Origin: Acinetobacter sp. TR3
GTDB taxonomy: Bacteria > Pseudomonadota > Gammaproteobacteria > Pseudomonadales > Moraxellaceae
Reading direction: 5' to 3'
Length of the DNA stretch: 64,000 nt
Assembly (NCBI RefSeq): GCF_027105055.1
Contig: NZ_CP114264.1
Location: 2,542,001-2,606,000, forward strand
In this document: piece after piece, positions 36,898 to 45,821 of the stretch
Layout: each line of letters starts with the position of its first letter
Numbering within the stretch: the stretch's first letter is position 1
Translations under genes and position numbers: made by a program
The notes under the pieces: model-generated
Told to the model about the DNA's origin: nothing
What the model saw: the letters and a program-made list of their open reading frames with translations, nothing else
Database searches by the model: none

Positions 36898-38058
36898 CTA
36901 ATTTATCCCAAATAAATCTCGTGTATATATTTTTTCCATGACATCACTAAACATCGGTACCATACGATTGACAATAATCAAATCAGAGATTGCTTTAAAT
37001 TTTTGTAGACTCGATACCAAAGGATGACCGAGGTACGCTTTTGCACCCAATGTTGGTTCATAGATCACGATTTGGATTCCCGCATCCGCCAAACCGCTCA
37101 ACACATCATGTACAGCAGATTCTCTAAAATTATCTGAATCGGCTTTCATGGTCAGTCGATAAATACCAACACAAGTGACATTCCGACTCAGAATATCTTC
37201 AATAATCGCTTGCTTACGAGTCTGGTTAGAACGAATAATTGCTGAAATCAACTCTTGTGGTGTGTCATGATAGTTAGCTAAAAGCTGCTTGGTATCTTTC
37301 GGCAAACAATAACCGCCATAACCAAAGGATGGATTGTTATAGTGATCACCAATACGCTGGTCTAAAGCAACGCCTGTAACGATGTCTAAAGCACTCAACT
37401 TATTTTTTAGACAATAGGTATCCAACTCATTAAAAAAAGCCACTCGCATCGCCAAATAAGTATTTGAAAACAGCTTAATTGCTTCTGCTTCCGTTGAGTC
37501 AACACATAACAGTACCGCATCTTTTTTTATGGTTGCTTTCAAGTAAAGCTTGGCAATTTTCTCAGCTCGCTTTGACTTTTCCCCCACAATAATCCGTGAC
37601 GGATATAAATTATCTTGTAAAGCCTGCCCCTCTCTTAGAAATTCAGGAGAAAAAATCAGATTTTTTAACGCAAGTTTTTTAGAAAGTTCCTTGGTATAGC
37701 CGACTGGAACTGTAGATTTGATCAGCATCAACGCTTTAGGATTTATTTTTTGAATATCATGAATAACGGTTTCAATACTCGATGTATCGAAGTAATTTGT
37801 TTCAGGGTTGTAGTTGGTGGGTGTTGCGATAATGACCAATTTAGCATGTTGATACGCCTGTTCTTGATCACAAGTCGCTTCAAGATTAGATTCAGATAAA
37901 TAGCTTTGAATACAGGTATCGCTAATCGGGGATACGCGCTGATTTATGTTCTTTACGCGTGTTTTATCAATATCGAAGACCATCACATCATGTTGTTTTG
38001 AAAATAATAAAGCATTGGATAAGCCGACATAACCTGCACCTACGACAGTAATTTTCAT
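36898..38058 (-). CDS. ugd: UDP-glucose 6-dehydrogenase
   Basis: This 386-residue enzyme oxidises UDP-glucose to UDP-glucuronate. Seen are the NAD-binding GAGYVGL (7-13), KSTVPVGYT (114-122), SPEFLREG (137-144) and the catalytic Cys251 in SFGYGGYCLPKDT. The length matches the short enterobacterial type. It is the most upstream gene of the leftward outer-core genes and would supply UDP-GlcA or a product derived from it for the core oligosaccharide. A 173-base gap separates it from the next transferase. Confidence 0.93.
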   Translation of the reverse strand: MKITVVGAGYVGLSNALLFSKQHDVMVFDIDKTRVKNINQRVSPISDTCIQSYLSESNLEATCDQEQAYQHAKLVIIATPTNYNPETNYFDTSSIETVIHDIQKINPKALMLIKSTVPVGYTKELSKKLALKNLIFSPEFLREGQALQDNLYPSRIIVGEKSKRAEKIAKLYLKATIKKDAVLLCVDSTEAEAIKLFSNTYLAMRVAFFNELDTYCLKNKLSALDIVTGVALDQRIGDHYNNPSFGYGGYCLPKDTKQLLANYHDTPQELISAIIRSNQTRKQAIIEDILSRNVTCVGIYRLTMKADSDNFRESAVHDVLSGLADAGIQIVIYEPTLGAKAYLGHPLVSSLQKFKAISDLIIVNRMVPMFSDVMEKIYTRDLFGIN

Positions 38059-38160
38059 TGCTTCTCTATTGTTTTAATTGCACTTAAAGTTCACCGTAAT
38101 CAAGTTCAATGAAAGATTGATGATGATTTAGTTGCAATCTATTGACAGCTCAGCAATAAA

Positions 38161-38185
38161 AAAGCGAAGCCTGAGCTTCGCTTAA
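38161..38185 (-). terminator. Intrinsic terminator of ilvE
   Basis: AAGCGAAGC (38162-38170) pairs exactly with GCTTCGCTT (38175-38183) around CTGA, and the minus strand continues into a T run. It lies just beyond the ilvE stop at 38202. Confidence 0.9.
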
Positions 38186-38201
38186 TTGATCTGGTTTGAT
38201 C

Positions 38202-39128
38202 TTATTTTACGTAAGTCAACCAATGTGCATATTTATCGTTACGACCTTGTACTGCATCAAAGAAGGTTTTTTGAATAACTGTGGTAATCGGGCCACGTGA
38301 ACCACAACCGATTTCACGATCATCATATTCACGGATTGGCGTCACTTCCGCAGCCGTACCGGTAAAGAATGCTTCATCTGCAATGTAGAATTCATCACGC
38401 GTGATACGACGCTCAACCACTTCATAACCAAGATCTTTGGCAATGGTAATTACGGTTTGACGGGTAATCCCTTCTAACGCACCACCTGCTAAATCAGGTG
38501 TATGTAAAACGCCATCTTTGATTAAGAATACGTTTTCGCCTGCACCTTGACAAACGAAACCTTGAGGGTCAAGTAACATTGCTTCGTCATAACCTGAACG
38601 CGCAACTTCTTGGTGTGCCAAAATCGATACAGTATAGTTGCCACATGCTTTTGCTTTACACATCGTCACGTTTGGATGGTGGTGCGTAAATGATGATGTT
38701 TTAACACGAATACCACGTGCCATCGCTTCTTCACCAAGGTATGCACCCCATGACCAAGCCGCTACAGCAGCATGGATGGTATTGTCTGTTGCAGCAATTC
38801 CTAGTTTCTCAGAGCCAATCCAAATGAGAGGACGCAAATAAGCTGATACCAATTTATTTTCACGCACGACATCAATTTGTGCCTGCTCTAAAGTCGCTTG
38901 ATCAAATGGTACATTCATTTGATAAATTTTTGCTGAATTTAATAAGCGTTTAGTGTGGTCTTGCAAACGGAAGATTGCTGTACCATTTGGGGTTTCATAA
39001 GCACGGACGCCTTCAAAAACACCCATACTGTAATGTAATGTGTGTGTTAAGACGTGAATTTTTGCATCACGCCAATCAACTAATTTTCCATCTTGCCAAA
39101 TAAAACCATCACGATCAGCCAAATTCAT
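38202..39128 (-). CDS. ilvE: Branched-chain amino acid aminotransferase
   Basis: This 308-residue PLP enzyme performs the last step of Ile, Leu and Val synthesis. Seen are HYSMGVFEGVRAYET (32-46), the PLP-binding lysine region MCKAKACGNYTVS (about 156-168, Lys160 likely), and the class IV signature GAGENVFLIKDG. The length is that of E. coli IlvE. GGAG lies 8 bases upstream of the ATG. In Acinetobacter ilvE marks the other boundary of the outer-core locus. It lies 26 bases after glnE, on the same strand. Confidence 0.96.
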   Translation of the reverse strand: MNLADRDGFIWQDGKLVDWRDAKIHVLTHTLHYSMGVFEGVRAYETPNGTAIFRLQDHTKRLLNSAKIYQMNVPFDQATLEQAQIDVVRENKLVSAYLRPLIWIGSEKLGIAATDNTIHAAVAAWSWGAYLGEEAMARGIRVKTSSFTHHHPNVTMCKAKACGNYTVSILAHQEVARSGYDEAMLLDPQGFVCQGAGENVFLIKDGVLHTPDLAGGALEGITRQTVITIAKDLGYEVVERRITRDEFYIADEAFFTGTAAEVTPIREYDDREIGCGSRGPITTVIQKTFFDAVQGRNDKYAHWLTYVK

Positions 39129-39154
39129 GGCACATACTCCAAATTTTTACACAA

Positions 39155-41902
39155 TCATTCACTTTCCAATGCTATTGCAGTTGGATCAATTAACCTTTGC
39201 CATAACTTGCAAACGATCTCTCGGGTATCGTGCCAATCCGCAGCATTGACTTGCATAGATTGATTTGCAAGCGCTAAACGGTGGCTCTCAGCTCGTTCAC
39301 GGAGATAAGCATGGATGAGTGCTGTGGCATCTTCACTGGATAAGCAGCCTGCTCGAGCAGCATCTTCAAGAATTCTTACGTTATCAGAATAATGGGCGAG
39401 ATCTGGATTCGTCCCGCCCCATGCAAGCACTGCATACTGTGCCATAAATTCGATGTCAACGATACCACCTGCATCCTGTTTTAAATGAAAAATGCCATGT
39501 TTTTTTTGTTCAGAAGACGATCCCAAATGGTCTTTCATTTTTTGACGCATTTTCAGCACTTCATCACGTACAACATTTTCATCACGGGTTTGGGTCAAAA
39601 TTTGGCAACGGATTTTTTCAAACTGCTGACATAATTCTGCCTCACCTGCGATTGAGCGCGCACGAACTAAGGCTTGATGTTCCCATAACCACGCACTTTT
39701 TTGTTGGTATTGTTCATAGGCTTTTAAGCTAGTGACTAACATGCCTGCTTCACCCGATGGACGTAATCGAGTGTCAATTTCATAAACTCGCCCATCTAAG
39801 GTTTGTGTCGTCATCAAAGACATAAACTTTTGTGCCACACGAATTGCAAACTCAGCTCCGCTAATGCCTTTACGACCATCAGTTTCACTATGCTCTTCAA
39901 AAGCATGGATAAAAACCAGATCTAGGTCTGAACCATAACCTAATTCGATTCCTCCAAGCTTGCCATATCCAATCACGGCGAAGCCTTTGTTATCTAAACT
40001 ACAGCGCTGACCATTATTCCCCAAAGGATAGCCATGGCGCTCGGCAACCGCTTCATAAGCTAAATTAAGAGTCGCTTGGACGCTAACTTCAGCAATATCC
40101 GTCAGTGCATCGGACACTTTCATTAATGGGCTTTCTGCCAATACATCACTTGCAGCAACAGTTAAGACATTGCTCTTTTTAAATAGACGCAAAACCCGCA
40201 TTTGATCTTCAACTTGATCAATTTCGATGCGCAATAATTGTTGACGTAATGAATCTTCTAAGTCTTTACGCTGCGGTAAACCAAAATCCATCGATAGAAA
40301 TTCATCTAATAGCACTGGATATTGTGCTAATTCTTCACAAATCCATGGACTCACTGTCGCCATCTTGACCAAGCGCTGTAAAGCACCACGGCTTTCCATC
40401 AGCATCACGAGATACACTGTTCGGCGTAGTACCGACTCGATTAATGGCATCAATCTTAATAGCGCAACCTGTGGTTGATCCGACTGTAAAATCGCTTCGA
40501 TCAAGTGTGGCCAGAATTTCTTTAAGCGCTCTAAAGCACTCGCGGGAATTTTTCTTAGTGCTTGTCCATGCCAAAAGTTTTGAATTAGATTCTTTGCACC
40601 ATCATCCAATACAATATTCAGTTTTTGCTCAAGTTGAACAAAGTCATCTACAGGCTCAGCAAATTCCTTTTCCTGAATAAGTTGTTTAAACTGAACTTTA
40701 ACTTTGTCGCGTTTTTGATTCAAAACCGCTAAGAAAGCAGACCAATCGTTAAATCCTAAAGTATCTAACATGCGTTGTCTTAATTCAGGTTCAGTCGGCA
40801 GAGATTGGGTTTGCTGGTCATTGAGTGCTTGAATCGCGTGCTCAATCCGTCTTAGAAATAAATAAGCATCTTCAAGATCAATTACAGCCTGTTGGTCAAG
40901 TAATTGAGCATTTCCCAAATGATGTAGACTTACCAAACATTGACGATCTTGTAATTCACGTTTCGAGCCTCCGTAAATTAACTGAAAAACTTGAACAATA
41001 AATTCAATTTCACGGATGCCACCCGCACCCAATTTAATATCATCTTCAATATTACGGCGCATGACTTCACGTTCAATCATCGCTTTCATTTCACGCATCG
41101 CAGCGAAAGCAGAATAATCGACATAACGGCGAAAAACGAATGGACGCGACATTTCCATGAGTTCTGCGCCAGCTTTCTCACCTGTAATCACACGTGCTTT
41201 AATCCAAGCATAGCGTTCCCATTCACGCCCATGCTGACTTAAATATTTTTCTAAGCCGCTGTGGCTAATCGCCAAAGCTGAACCATCGCCCCATGGACGT
41301 AAGCGCATATCGACACGGAATACAAAACCATCTGCAGTAATATGATCAAGCAGATAAATCAGCTTCTGCCCCCATAGAATGCAGAACTGCTGTACATCAA
41401 TAGATTTACGACCATTGGTTTCACCTTGCTCATCAAAGGCAAAAATTAGATCAATATCACTGGAAAGATTGAGTTCCTGCGCCCCCAGCTTCCCCATACC
41501 AATCACGATCAAATCTTGAAGCTGACCTGAATAACCCATTGGTTCGCCATGTTTGGCTAAGAGAGGCGGTAATGCAAAAGCCTTTGCAGCGCAAATACTG
41601 GCATCAGCAAAATCTGAAAGTTCACGTGTTAGCGTCCCCACATTGGTCAGTTGATTAGCATCTTGCCAAATCCAACGAAACATCAACTTGGCACGCAAAG
41701 CACGTAATGCTTTCATCCAACCGTGCTCATCTGTTACATCGGCAACAGCTTGTTGAACTTTTTCATGAATACTTTCAGTAGAAAGTGATTGGAGAAATTG
41801 ATCTTCGCAATAATCTTGTTCTAATTGTATTTGATATAAATTTAAAACTTGTTCAGCATATTGACTGGCGACTAAAGTTTTCTGTAGCTGTTCCGCATTC
41901 AT
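39155..41902 (-). CDS. glnE: Bifunctional glutamine synthetase adenylyltransferase/deadenylyltransferase
   Basis: This 915-residue enzyme adds AMP to and removes it from glutamine synthetase in response to PII. Its two nucleotidyltransferase domains are visible: GMGKLGAQELNLSSDIDL (about 152-169) and GYGKLGGIELGYGSDLDL (about 647-664), the deadenylylating and adenylylating halves, each followed by helical regulatory segments. The length is close to E. coli GlnE (946). It precedes ilvE on the same strand, an arrangement usual in Acinetobacter. Confidence 0.96.
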   Translation of the reverse strand: MNAEQLQKTLVASQYAEQVLNLYQIQLEQDYCEDQFLQSLSTESIHEKVQQAVADVTDEHGWMKALRALRAKLMFRWIWQDANQLTNVGTLTRELSDFADASICAAKAFALPPLLAKHGEPMGYSGQLQDLIVIGMGKLGAQELNLSSDIDLIFAFDEQGETNGRKSIDVQQFCILWGQKLIYLLDHITADGFVFRVDMRLRPWGDGSALAISHSGLEKYLSQHGREWERYAWIKARVITGEKAGAELMEMSRPFVFRRYVDYSAFAAMREMKAMIEREVMRRNIEDDIKLGAGGIREIEFIVQVFQLIYGGSKRELQDRQCLVSLHHLGNAQLLDQQAVIDLEDAYLFLRRIEHAIQALNDQQTQSLPTEPELRQRMLDTLGFNDWSAFLAVLNQKRDKVKVQFKQLIQEKEFAEPVDDFVQLEQKLNIVLDDGAKNLIQNFWHGQALRKIPASALERLKKFWPHLIEAILQSDQPQVALLRLMPLIESVLRRTVYLVMLMESRGALQRLVKMATVSPWICEELAQYPVLLDEFLSMDFGLPQRKDLEDSLRQQLLRIEIDQVEDQMRVLRLFKKSNVLTVAASDVLAESPLMKVSDALTDIAEVSVQATLNLAYEAVAERHGYPLGNNGQRCSLDNKGFAVIGYGKLGGIELGYGSDLDLVFIHAFEEHSETDGRKGISGAEFAIRVAQKFMSLMTTQTLDGRVYEIDTRLRPSGEAGMLVTSLKAYEQYQQKSAWLWEHQALVRARSIAGEAELCQQFEKIRCQILTQTRDENVVRDEVLKMRQKMKDHLGSSSEQKKHGIFHLKQDAGGIVDIEFMAQYAVLAWGGTNPDLAHYSDNVRILEDAARAGCLSSEDATALIHAYLRERAESHRLALANQSMQVNAADWHDTREIVCKLWQRLIDPTAIALESE

Positions 41903-41967
41903 AAAAAGGCTCGACTGATGTCATCTAGATTAGTTATATCAGTTACAAGCTTATCTTTAAAATCTCT

Positions 41968-43245
41968 TTAGGCTAATTTCGCTTTACTTTTATGCTGTTC
42001 TACACATAAATCTATTGGTTCATTTGCAGCAGGCAATACAACTTTAAAGATTGTGCCCTCACCCTCATTCGAGCTAACACTAATTTCACCATGATTTAGA
42101 TCAACGAATCGTTTACATAAGCTCAACCCTAAACCAGCACCCTTTTCTCCAGCAGTGCCTTTAAAGCTCATTTTAACGCGAGGTTGGAACAAATCTTTGA
42201 TTTGCTCTTGGGTCATGCCCAGACCCGTATCTTTAACATAAACCTCAATATAAGTCCCTTTGTTTTGTGCTTGGATATAGACTTTCCCAGAGCCATCAAC
42301 ATCAGTAAATTTCAGCGCATTCGAGACTAAATTTTGAATGACCGAAGTGATCATATTCATATCAGCATAAACTTTAAGATTTTCATCAACTTCATTGATC
42401 AACTGGATATTTTTCTTGATCGCTAGTGTTTTTAAAACATCTGTAACAATATTGGTAATCTGTCGTAGCTTAAAATTCATCGGGTGGTAAACAAAGCGCC
42501 CACCTTCAGCCATCGACCAATTTAATAAACTTTCCAACAAGTTATAGGTCGACTGAGAAGTATCGTAAAGATAGTCCGCTATATTCTGAATGCTAGATTC
42601 ATCCAAAGTGTCACGCTCTTTTGCCAATATTTCAGAGAAACCTAATAGACCATGAAATGGTGCTCGTAGATCATGAGATATTATCGAAAAGAATTTAGTT
42701 TTACTAAAGTTTAATGCAGCTTCTTGCTCGTATAGTTCTTTCAATTCGTCATGATTGACCTTTAACTCCAGTTTCTGCATAAAACTCATACAGTGCTCTT
42801 GAAGTAATTGTTTTTGTAATTCGCTGAAATCTTGTGCAACATCATCAAATAACACCAGATACCCTAATGAAGTTTGGTCTGGATGCCTTAAGTGTATTGC
42901 AATTGCAGTTTGTATTTTACGTTTGAATGGCGCTAGAAAGGCCAATAAACTCTGATACTGATATTGAGGGTGTTGTTGATCGATCAAATCACAATTTACA
43001 AATAATGTATTTAGACTTTTACTAATTTTTGAAATATCAATTGCTTGCAAATTTTCTGCACAACAATGCCAAAGGTAGGGTTCCTGATGGAATGCGAGCA
43101 AAGCAGTATCTGCTTGCATCAATTTACGGTTAAACTGTAAAAATTGTTCAAGTAAATTTTGCTCAGAATTCAAGCCTAAAGAAAGCGAAATTTTACAAGC
43201 ACTTAACTTATCGGCTTGCTCTAATTCTAATAATTGAATAGCCAT
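41968..43245 (-). CDS. Soluble hybrid-less sensor histidine kinase
   Basis: This 425-residue protein has no obvious membrane segment. The N-terminal 160 residues look like a GAF-type sensory domain, a short coiled linker follows, and then HisKA has SHDLRAPFHGLLGFSEIL with the phospho-acceptor His191. The HATPase domain has an N box (MNMITSVIQNLVSNALKF) and the G boxes DTGLGMT and GAGLGLSLC. No cognate response regulator lies nearby, so it is an orphan kinase here. It is the last chromosomal gene before the prophage. Confidence 0.82.
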   Translation of the reverse strand: MAIQLLELEQADKLSACKISLSLGLNSEQNLLEQFLQFNRKLMQADTALLAFHQEPYLWHCCAENLQAIDISKISKSLNTLFVNCDLIDQQHPQYQYQSLLAFLAPFKRKIQTAIAIHLRHPDQTSLGYLVLFDDVAQDFSELQKQLLQEHCMSFMQKLELKVNHDELKELYEQEAALNFSKTKFFSIISHDLRAPFHGLLGFSEILAKERDTLDESSIQNIADYLYDTSQSTYNLLESLLNWSMAEGGRFVYHPMNFKLRQITNIVTDVLKTLAIKKNIQLINEVDENLKVYADMNMITSVIQNLVSNALKFTDVDGSGKVYIQAQNKGTYIEVYVKDTGLGMTQEQIKDLFQPRVKMSFKGTAGEKGAGLGLSLCKRFVDLNHGEISVSSNEGEGTIFKVVLPAANEPIDLCVEQHKSKAKLA

Positions 43246-43446
43246 GCTCGCCTCTCGTATATTATCGTTATACGGTTATTTACAAATCACTAAGAAAAAT
43301 GTCAAAACCATCACTTACTCTTAACAAACTTTAACATAAAAGGCAATTCATTATGGAACCAATTCGCAACAAAACGTGAACTTTCATAAAATTTAAACTT
43401 AAATTAAATTTCAAGAGAAGGGTTAGTTTCTAGGGACATACTGTAG

Positions 43447-43542
43447 TTATAAGTCATCATAAATCTCAATCAATGCATCCACGCTCAAAAATAATATTCC
43501 TGAAATAAAAGTTACGAAAATTCCAATAATAAGTGCCGCCAA
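43447..43542 (-). CDS. Possible 31-residue membrane microprotein with TTG start
   Basis: TTG at 43542 follows AAAGGA at 3-base spacing. The ORF encodes one hydrophobic helix (AALIIGIFVTFISGILFLSV) and ends LIEIYDDL before TAA. An in-frame stop just upstream limits it. No homologue is known to me; expression is unproven. Confidence 0.25.
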   Translation of the reverse strand: MAALIIGIFVTFISGILFLSVDALIEIYDDL

Positions 43543-43717
43543 TATTCCTTTTTAAAGAAGCCAAGAATCAACATTAAACGCTTTAGAAACAATTATGATT
43601 TAGAATATCTAAAGAATTCAAAATTATAAATGCTTCTAATATGAAATCTAAGATTTAACTCTTTGTTATCCTTTATTGTTAATAACATAATTTTTAATTA
43701 AAAAATTATAAGCATTA

Positions 43718-43754
43718 AAAAACCCCAAGCCTTTAGTACTAGCTTGGGGTTTTT
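43718..43754. terminator. Strong intrinsic terminator at the chromosome/prophage boundary
   Basis: AAAAACCCCAAGC (43718-43730) is an exact inverted repeat of GCTTGGGGTTTTT (43742-43754) with an 11-base loop, giving a T run on both strands. No gene ends close by, so it may belong to a locus disrupted by the integration. Confidence 0.85.
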
Positions 43755-43790
43755 GAATCTTGGTCCCGAGGGTCTGCACTTCAAAATTCT
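43755..43790. other. Candidate left attachment site (attL) of the prophage
   Basis: Directly after the terminator, the stretch starting GAATCTTGGTCCCGAGGGTC ends, on the minus strand, in GGGACCA, which resembles a tRNA 3' end. The rest of a tRNA is not there. This fits integration into the 3' end of a tRNA, with the body of the gene at the far prophage end outside the window. Proof needs the other end. Confidence 0.3.
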
Positions 43791-43868
43791 TATAAAACAA
43801 CAAGCTATAGTTTTTTGTGTGGGTCTATGTGAGTGCCTATATAATTACAGTTAATTTAAGGATACTTG

Positions 43869-43958
43869 ATGCGTTGGCAATACTATCAAAATAGGGGGAA
43901 AAATGACAGGCGTTTCAAAGTTGAAGTATCATTTAGAACTAGGTTACAAAGGTTATGA
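43869..43958 (+). CDS. Possible 29-residue basic small ORF
   Basis: The ATG at 43869 follows AAGGA (43858-43862) at 6-base spacing. It encodes MRWQYYQNRGKNDRRFKVEV and nine more residues. A second ORF in another frame (43903-43965, 20 residues, after AGGGGGA) overlaps it. Either may be a phage leader peptide or the remnant of a longer gene; neither is supported beyond the ribosome-binding sites. Confidence 0.2.
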   Translation: MRWQYYQNRGKNDRRFKVEVSFRTRLQRL

Positions 43959-44218
43959 AATTTAATATATATACCTAACTATCTATAAATTAATAAGAAA
44001 TATTGACTTTTAAAAGGTTACATAAAGGTTATTTATTGGTTACATGTAACCTAAAAAAAAGGTTACAAGGCATAACCTCATAAGCTAATGTTTTATAAAG
44101 AGATTATAGGGTTTTTATAACTTTCATAACCTCATGTAACCAATAAAAGGTTATAAATTAAATATATAAATATCAAAAACTTAATTAAAAAATATGAGTA
44201 AAATAAGGGTGTGTAACC
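43942..44218. repeat. Iteron-like cluster of GGTTAYA heptamers
   Basis: About twelve copies of GGTTACA or GGTTATN occur in both orientations: forward at 43942, 43951, 44016, 44027, 44038, 44061 and 44149; inverted (TGTAACC or CATAACC) at 44045, 44071, 44125, 44135 and 44212. The pair at 44038-44051 forms the exact palindrome GGTTACATGTAACC. The surroundings are very AT-rich. This looks like a multi-site protein-binding region. Confidence 0.7.
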
Positions 44219-44559
44219 TAAATCCATTTTTTGATTCTTTTCAATAAATCCATTCTTTTTGTGAGTATTTTTTATTCAATATTATGACTTTGATTCCCAA
44301 GTTTGGACTCGTAGTACTGATATGATGATTTCTCTGCATCAGTGCGCATCAAACTGCATCACTTCTGTTGAGTTATTTTCCGCATCTAAGCCACAGCACG
44401 TCTCCCTTTCAGGTAGTGATGCAATTGCATCTGTTTTGCTATATTTAGTGGGCAGGTGTGGCGTGGAGACAATTGCGCGCGCACAGTGACCAGACCAGTG
44501 CTTTATTTGAAAACTTCAACGCTTAAGACTTAGTGATCAGTGCTTCAGCCTAGTAGCTT

Positions 44560-44629
44560 GGGATTAGGGATTAGGGATTAGGGATTAGGGATTAGGGATT
44601 AGGGATTAGGGATTAGGGATTAGGGATTA
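44560..44629. repeat. Perfect tandem repeat, ten copies of GGGATTA
   Basis: Ten uninterrupted 7-bp units fill 44560-44629 without a single substitution, lying outside any ORF, about 120 bases beyond the end of the portal gene. Perfect identity suggests recent expansion by slippage or active maintenance. Confidence 0.95.
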
Positions 44630-44737
44630 GTTTCTTTTTGATATGCAATTAATACAATAAAATTAAATAGATAGGATAAATTAATGCTATAATTGGATGT
44701 CCAAACTCCATGTGTAATATAGGCAAAATACTTAAAA

Positions 44738-44759
44738 AAAATCCAGCTTAAGCTGGATT
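44738..44759 (-). terminator. Terminator overlapping the portal gene stop
   Basis: AATCCAGCTT (44740-44749) and AAGCTGGATT (44750-44759) form a perfect 20-bp palindrome containing the stop codon of the portal gene; on the minus strand it runs into eight T residues. Confidence 0.85.
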
Positions 44760-45821
44760 CTTCAGTGTATCAATCAAAGCATAATCATCAAACTTAACTA
44801 CTTCAAAGCCAACTCGATCATTAATTGACTTCAGCATGTTTTGGTAATACAGGATCTCGTTGTAATAAAAAACCTTTGCTGCCTTTTCAATATCACCAAA
44901 CCCACCAGCATTTTGAGGTACTACCCCAATTAATTGTGGTGGCGTTCGATGCCCTGCAAGTTGATCATCACGGCTTGCAATCTTGATATTATAAAATTCA
45001 TCTTTAGCAGCAACTTCAGCAATCGGAATCACTTTTACACCATCTTTATTTCCACCAGGTGTATAGAGTAATAAATTCCTAAAATTCCCTGCTCCTTTTG
45101 AATTTTCCATTGCATATTCCAGATCGTCCACATCTTCTTGAGTCTGTAAAGCATCTGTCATATGTAGAATAAAACCAGCATGAGCACCATTTTTATAATA
45201 ACGACGACGAAATAGAGTGGCAGCTTCATTCAGCAAAATTGCATTCACTGAACTTAAATAGTCTGGAACTCCATAAACTTCTTGTTGTGTGTCTGGCTCA
45301 TAAATATGAATAATATCTTCGGGAGCAAATTCAAATTGCTTATTAATATACTGTGTAACTTGGAAGTAACGGTTGAGATCAAGACCTCGACGCATTGCTA
45401 AAGTAGGTCGTGCTGTAATCTTAATTATTCCGTTAAATCTATTTCGTTCTAGATGAGCATAAGTGTTTGCATAAAGTAATAAGTTCAACGCCAAAGCATT
45501 AAACTGCTGTCGACTCAATAATGGGTGTGGAATGAAAGTACTGCTTAAAATATTACGCTTAACAATCAAAGCACTGGTGTGATGACTTGTAGCTCTGAAC
45601 AGTCTTGATGTTGCTTCAATATCATATGGAAGCTCATACCATTCTTGCCACTGGGGACAATGGCCGTACTGAAATAAAGTTTGACCATCTAATACAGGCT
45701 CAGGATCTCCAAAATTACCCATGATAATTTTTCTATTTGGAGGCTCTATATTGACTGGTGTTCGATCTTGAAAGAACCCAATTTTCTGGAGTGGCTGTTT
45801 AATTAAACTTGGTAGATTCAT
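44748..45821 (-). CDS. Phage portal protein (P2 gpQ family)
   Basis: This 357-residue portal protein forms the dodecameric ring at the capsid vertex through which DNA enters. The N-terminal KIIMGNFGDPEPVLDG, LPYDIEATSRLFRATSHHTSAL and the central VYGVPDYLSSVNAILLNEAA(T) stretch are typical of the PBSX/P2 portal group; GHRTPPQLIGVVPQNAGGFG is the conserved C-terminal segment. It is transcribed leftward with the terminase gene, whose stop it overlaps by four bases (ATGA). Confidence 0.9.
   Translation of the reverse strand: MNLPSLIKQPLQKIGFFQDRTPVNIEPPNRKIIMGNFGDPEPVLDGQTLFQYGHCPQWQEWYELPYDIEATSRLFRATSHHTSALIVKRNILSSTFIPHPLLSRQQFNALALNLLLYANTYAHLERNRFNGIIKITARPTLAMRRGLDLNRYFQVTQYINKQFEFAPEDIIHIYEPDTQQEVYGVPDYLSSVNAILLNEAATLFRRRYYKNGAHAGFILHMTDALQTQEDVDDLEYAMENSKGAGNFRNLLLYTPGGNKDGVKVIPIAEVAAKDEFYNIKIASRDDQLAGHRTPPQLIGVVPQNAGGFGDIEKAAKVFYYNEILYYQNMLKSINDRVGFEVVKFDDYALIDTLKNPA

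Larger units (their letters stand above)
25627..38058. other. Lipooligosaccharide outer-core (OC) locus
   Basis: The position between aspS and ilvE is the known site of the OC locus in Acinetobacter. This copy has a rightward dTDP-sugar operon (25627-30392) and mainly leftward glycosyltransferases and ugd (30933-38058), with a degraded acetyltransferase where the two meet. Base composition from about 29.5 to 36 kb is visibly more AT-rich than the flanks, as expected for exchanged polysaccharide genes. The combination is not one I can match to a named OC type. Confidence 0.75.
43246..44747. other. 1.5-kb gene-poor junction between chromosome and prophage
   Basis: No convincing gene over 35 codons is present. 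The stretch holds a strong terminator (43718-43754), a possible attachment site, two or three tiny ORFs, an iteron-like cluster of GGTTAYA heptamers (43942-44218), a GC-richer segment near 44460-44500 that could include cos, and a perfect GGGATTA tandem repeat (44560-44629). In P2-like phages the cos site lies next to the portal gene, which here starts this side of the late region. Confidence 0.6.

Noticed and set aside
39155..41902. glnE as two fused duplicated genes of recent origin
   Set aside because: The paired nucleotidyltransferase domains are the normal architecture of this enzyme.
43755..43840. A complete tRNA gene on the minus strand ending GGGACCA
   Set aside because: No T-loop (TTCRANY), anticodon arm or acceptor partner can be found upstream; at most the 3' end is present.
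44560..44629. CRISPR array or eukaryotic telomere contamination
   Set aside because: The units are 7 bp with no spacers, and the flanks are ordinary prophage sequence joined to a portal gene.
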